A stretch of 5,794 nucleotides of DNA, taken from the NCBI GenBank assembly GCA_019752975.1, contig JAIELM010000061.1, forward strand, positions 1-5,794, in the 5' to 3' direction. This stretch comes from Undibacterium sp. (GTDB lineage: Bacteria > Pseudomonadota > Gammaproteobacteria > Burkholderiales > Burkholderiaceae_D). The position numbers and the translations under genes are program-made. Below are positions 4,017 through 5,794 of the stretch, piece after piece (the stretch's first letter is position 1; each line of letters begins with the position of its first letter). The notes beneath the pieces are model-generated. The model did no database searches, was not told the DNA's origin, and saw only the letters and a list, made by a program, of their open reading frames with translations.

Positions 4017-5794
4017 TTACGCATTCACAATAGCGCCTAAATTGTCATGCCCACCAGCACCAAATAATTGTTCTTTCATTGTCGCCAATTGATCGCGTAC
4101 TTTCGCCGCTTGCTCAAATTCGAGATTTTTCGCATGGTCGAGCATTTGTTTTTCTAGTCGCTTAATTTCACGGCTGATTTGTTTTTCACTCATCAGTTCG
4201 TATTTAGCCTGTTCTTGTGCAACTTTTAAGTCCTCGCGCGCATCGTCAACGTTGTAGACACCATCAATGATGTCTTTAATTCGCTTCACGATACCTGTCG
4301 GTGTGATGTTGTTGGCGGTATTAAAGGCGAGTTGCTTATTGCGTCTGCGTTCGGTCTCATCGATCGCTCTGCGCATCGAGTCGGTCATCTTGTCCGCGTA
4401 CAAAATGGCGGTTCCATTGAGATTGCGGGCGGCACGGCCTATGGTTTGAATCAGGCTACGCTCTGACCGTAAAAAGCCCTCTTTGTCCGCATCTAAAATC
4501 GCTACTAAAGAGACCTCAGGTAAATCCAAACCTTCGCGTAATAGGTTAATTCCTACGAGGACATCAAAAGTACCTAAGCGCAAATCACGCAAAATCTCTA
4601 CCCGTTCTACCGTATCGATATCACTATGGAGATAGCGCACCTTGACGCCGTTGTCGCTCAAAAATTCTGTCAGTTGTTCCGACATACGCTTGGTGAGAGT
4701 GGTGACTAAAACCCGCTCTTTGAGTTTCACTCTTATGTTAATTTGATCCATTAAATCGTCCACTTGCGTCAATGCGGGACGTACCTCGATCCGCGGATCG
4801 ACCAATCCTGTCGGCCGCACCACTTGCTCGACCACTTGATCGGCATGGGTTTTTTCATATTCCGCAGGCGTGGCGGAGACGAATACGGTTTGCCGCATTT
4901 TGCTTTCAAATTCTTCGAACTTCAAAGGGCGATTGTCGAGTGCCGACGGTAGTCGAAAGCCATAATCCACCAAATTGGTTTTTCGCGAACGGTCGCCGTT
5001 GTACATGGCATTGAGTTGCCCTGTGAGGACATGCGATTCATCTAAAAACATCAGGGCATCAGCGGGCAAATAATCGACTAAAGTCGGTGGCGGTTCGCCA
5101 GGTAAAGCGCCACTCAAATGCCGCGAATAATTTTCAATGCCTTTAGTGAAGCCTATCTCTGTCATCATTTCCAAATCGAAGCGGGTGCGTTGCTCTATAC
5201 GTTGTTCTTCGATGAGTTTATTTTCCTTACGATAGAATTCTAGGCGTTCGCGAAGCTCTATTTTAATCGTTTCTATGGCTCGTAAAACCGTTTCACGTGG
5301 CGTGACATAATGGGATTTAGGATAAACGGTAAAGCGAGCAATTTTTTGTTTAACTCGCCCAGTTAAGGGATCAAATAACTGTAGATTTTCGATTTCATCA
5401 TCAAACATTTCTAGGCGCACCGCCAGCTCAGCATGTTCAGCGGGAAAAATATCGATGGTATCGCCGCGTACTCGAAAAGTACCGCGTCCGAAATCGATTT
5501 CGTTACGGGTGTATTGCATTTGAATGAGGCGTGCAATCACATCGCGTTGACTGACTTTATCCTTGGCACGCAAGATCAAAATCATCTTATGGTATTCATT
5601 AGGATTACCAATACCGTAGATCGCTGAGACAGTGGCGACGATGATCACGTCGCGTCTTTCCATCAAGGACTTGGTGCAAGACAGTCGCATTTGTTCAATA
5701 TGCTCGTTAATTGCCGAATCTTTTTCAATGAAAAGATCGCGCTGCGGAACATAAGCTTCAGGTTGATAATAGTCGTAGTAGCTGACAAAATATT
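4017..5794 (-). CDS. uvrB: UvrB, excinuclease ABC subunit B (5' end missing)
   Basis: UvrB is the damage-verifying helicase-like subunit of UvrABC nucleotide excision repair. UvrA loads it on DNA and it recruits UvrC for incision. About 592 codons are present. The frame continues past the first in-window ATG (5690) to the edge, where the minus strand reads [16 protein letters not shown]. This is the beta-hairpin that clamps DNA; by comparison with E. coli the window starts near residue 88, so Walker A is outside. Visible further on are [22 protein letters not shown], the Walker B DESH (5031-5042), [43 protein letters not shown], and the motif VI stretch QTIGRAARN. The C-terminal UVR domain, which binds UvrC, is in [19 protein letters not shown]. 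The stop is TAA. No frameshift or missing motif is seen. Its role is unrelated to Fe-S assembly; the link to iscR is positional. Confidence 0.98.
   Translation of the reverse strand, partial: YFVSYYDYYQPEAYVPQRDLFIEKDSAINEHIEQMRLSCTKSLMERRDVIIVATVSAIYGIGNPNEYHKMILILRAKDKVSQRDVIARLIQMQYTRNEIDFGRGTFRVRGDTIDIFPAEHAELAVRLEMFDDEIENLQLFDPLTGRVKQKIARFTVYPKSHYVTPRETVLRAIETIKIELRERLEFYRKENKLIEEQRIEQRTRFDLEMMTEIGFTKGIENYSRHLSGALPGEPPPTLVDYLPADALMFLDESHVLTGQLNAMYNGDRSRKTNLVDYGFRLPSALDNRPLKFEEFESKMRQTVFVSATPAEYEKTHADQVVEQVVRPTGLVDPRIEVRPALTQVDDLMDQINIRVKLKERVLVTTLTKRMSEQLTEFLSDNGVKVRYLHSDIDTVERVEILRDLRLGTFDVLVGINLLREGLDLPEVSLVAILDADKEGFLRSERSLIQTIGRAARNLNGTAILYADKMTDSMRRAIDETERRRNKQLAFNTANNITPTGIVKRIKDIIDGVYNVDDAREDLKVAQEQAKYELMSEKQISREIKRLEKQMLDHAKNLEFEQAAKVRDQLATMKEQLFGAGGHDNLGAIVNA

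Noticed and set aside
4267..5627. Plus-strand ORFs opposite uvrB
   Set aside because: All are short, lie within the uvrB coding region on the other strand and have no homology that I recognise.
1..5794. tRNA, rRNA, CRISPR array, riboswitch or transposase gene
   Set aside because: No cloverleaf, conserved rRNA segment, regularly spaced direct repeats, known aptamer pattern or transposase reading frame was seen.

Overview
The window carries one co-directional block on the minus strand. Read in the direction of transcription it holds the 3' part of uvrB, then iscR, iscS, iscU, iscA, hscB and the first 89 codons of hscA. This is the housekeeping Isc iron-sulfur cluster assembly operon with its own regulator, sitting directly behind the nucleotide-excision-repair gene uvrB. 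Protein sequences and gene order point to a betaproteobacterium of the order Burkholderiales. The moderate GC content and the beta-type IscR and HscB sequences would suit an Oxalobacteraceae/Undibacterium-like organism. The family-level guess is inference, since no rRNA or species marker is present.

Layout by plus-strand coordinate: partial hscA (1-268), hscB (281-832), a 134-bp spacer with two small palindromes, iscA (967-1290), a 397-bp non-coding gap (1291-1687), iscU (1688-2077), iscS (2096-3385), iscR (3413-3913), a 103-bp regulatory region, and partial uvrB (4017-5794). Both edge genes run off the window. The first 34 complete window codons of uvrB, which hold its DNA-binding beta-hairpin, lie upstream of the first in-window ATG, so a start-to-stop ORF search would miss them.

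How it works: IscS takes sulfur from cysteine and passes it to the scaffold IscU, where a cluster is built. HscA and HscB (an Hsp70/J-protein pair) release the cluster by acting on the LPPVK segment of IscU, and IscA is an A-type carrier. IscR carrying a 2Fe-2S cluster represses the operon. The promoter before iscR (CTGACA, 17 bp, TATACT with an extended -10 TG) is covered by two tandem sequences that both match the IscR type 1 operator, one across the -35 and spacer and one across the start point. This is the clearest regulatory signal in the window.

The genes are ordinary and intact. The unusual part is the space between iscU and iscA. It contains two separate palindromic, MITE-like sequences: a small one with 10-bp perfect inverted ends (1335-1398), and a larger one with 12-bp perfect inverted ends that encloses a REP/BIME-like inverted pair (1438-1610). 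They split the operon into iscRSU and iscA-hscBA and could alter mRNA stability or read-through. I found no convincing new enzyme system; the best candidates for follow-up are these repeats and the double IscR operator.
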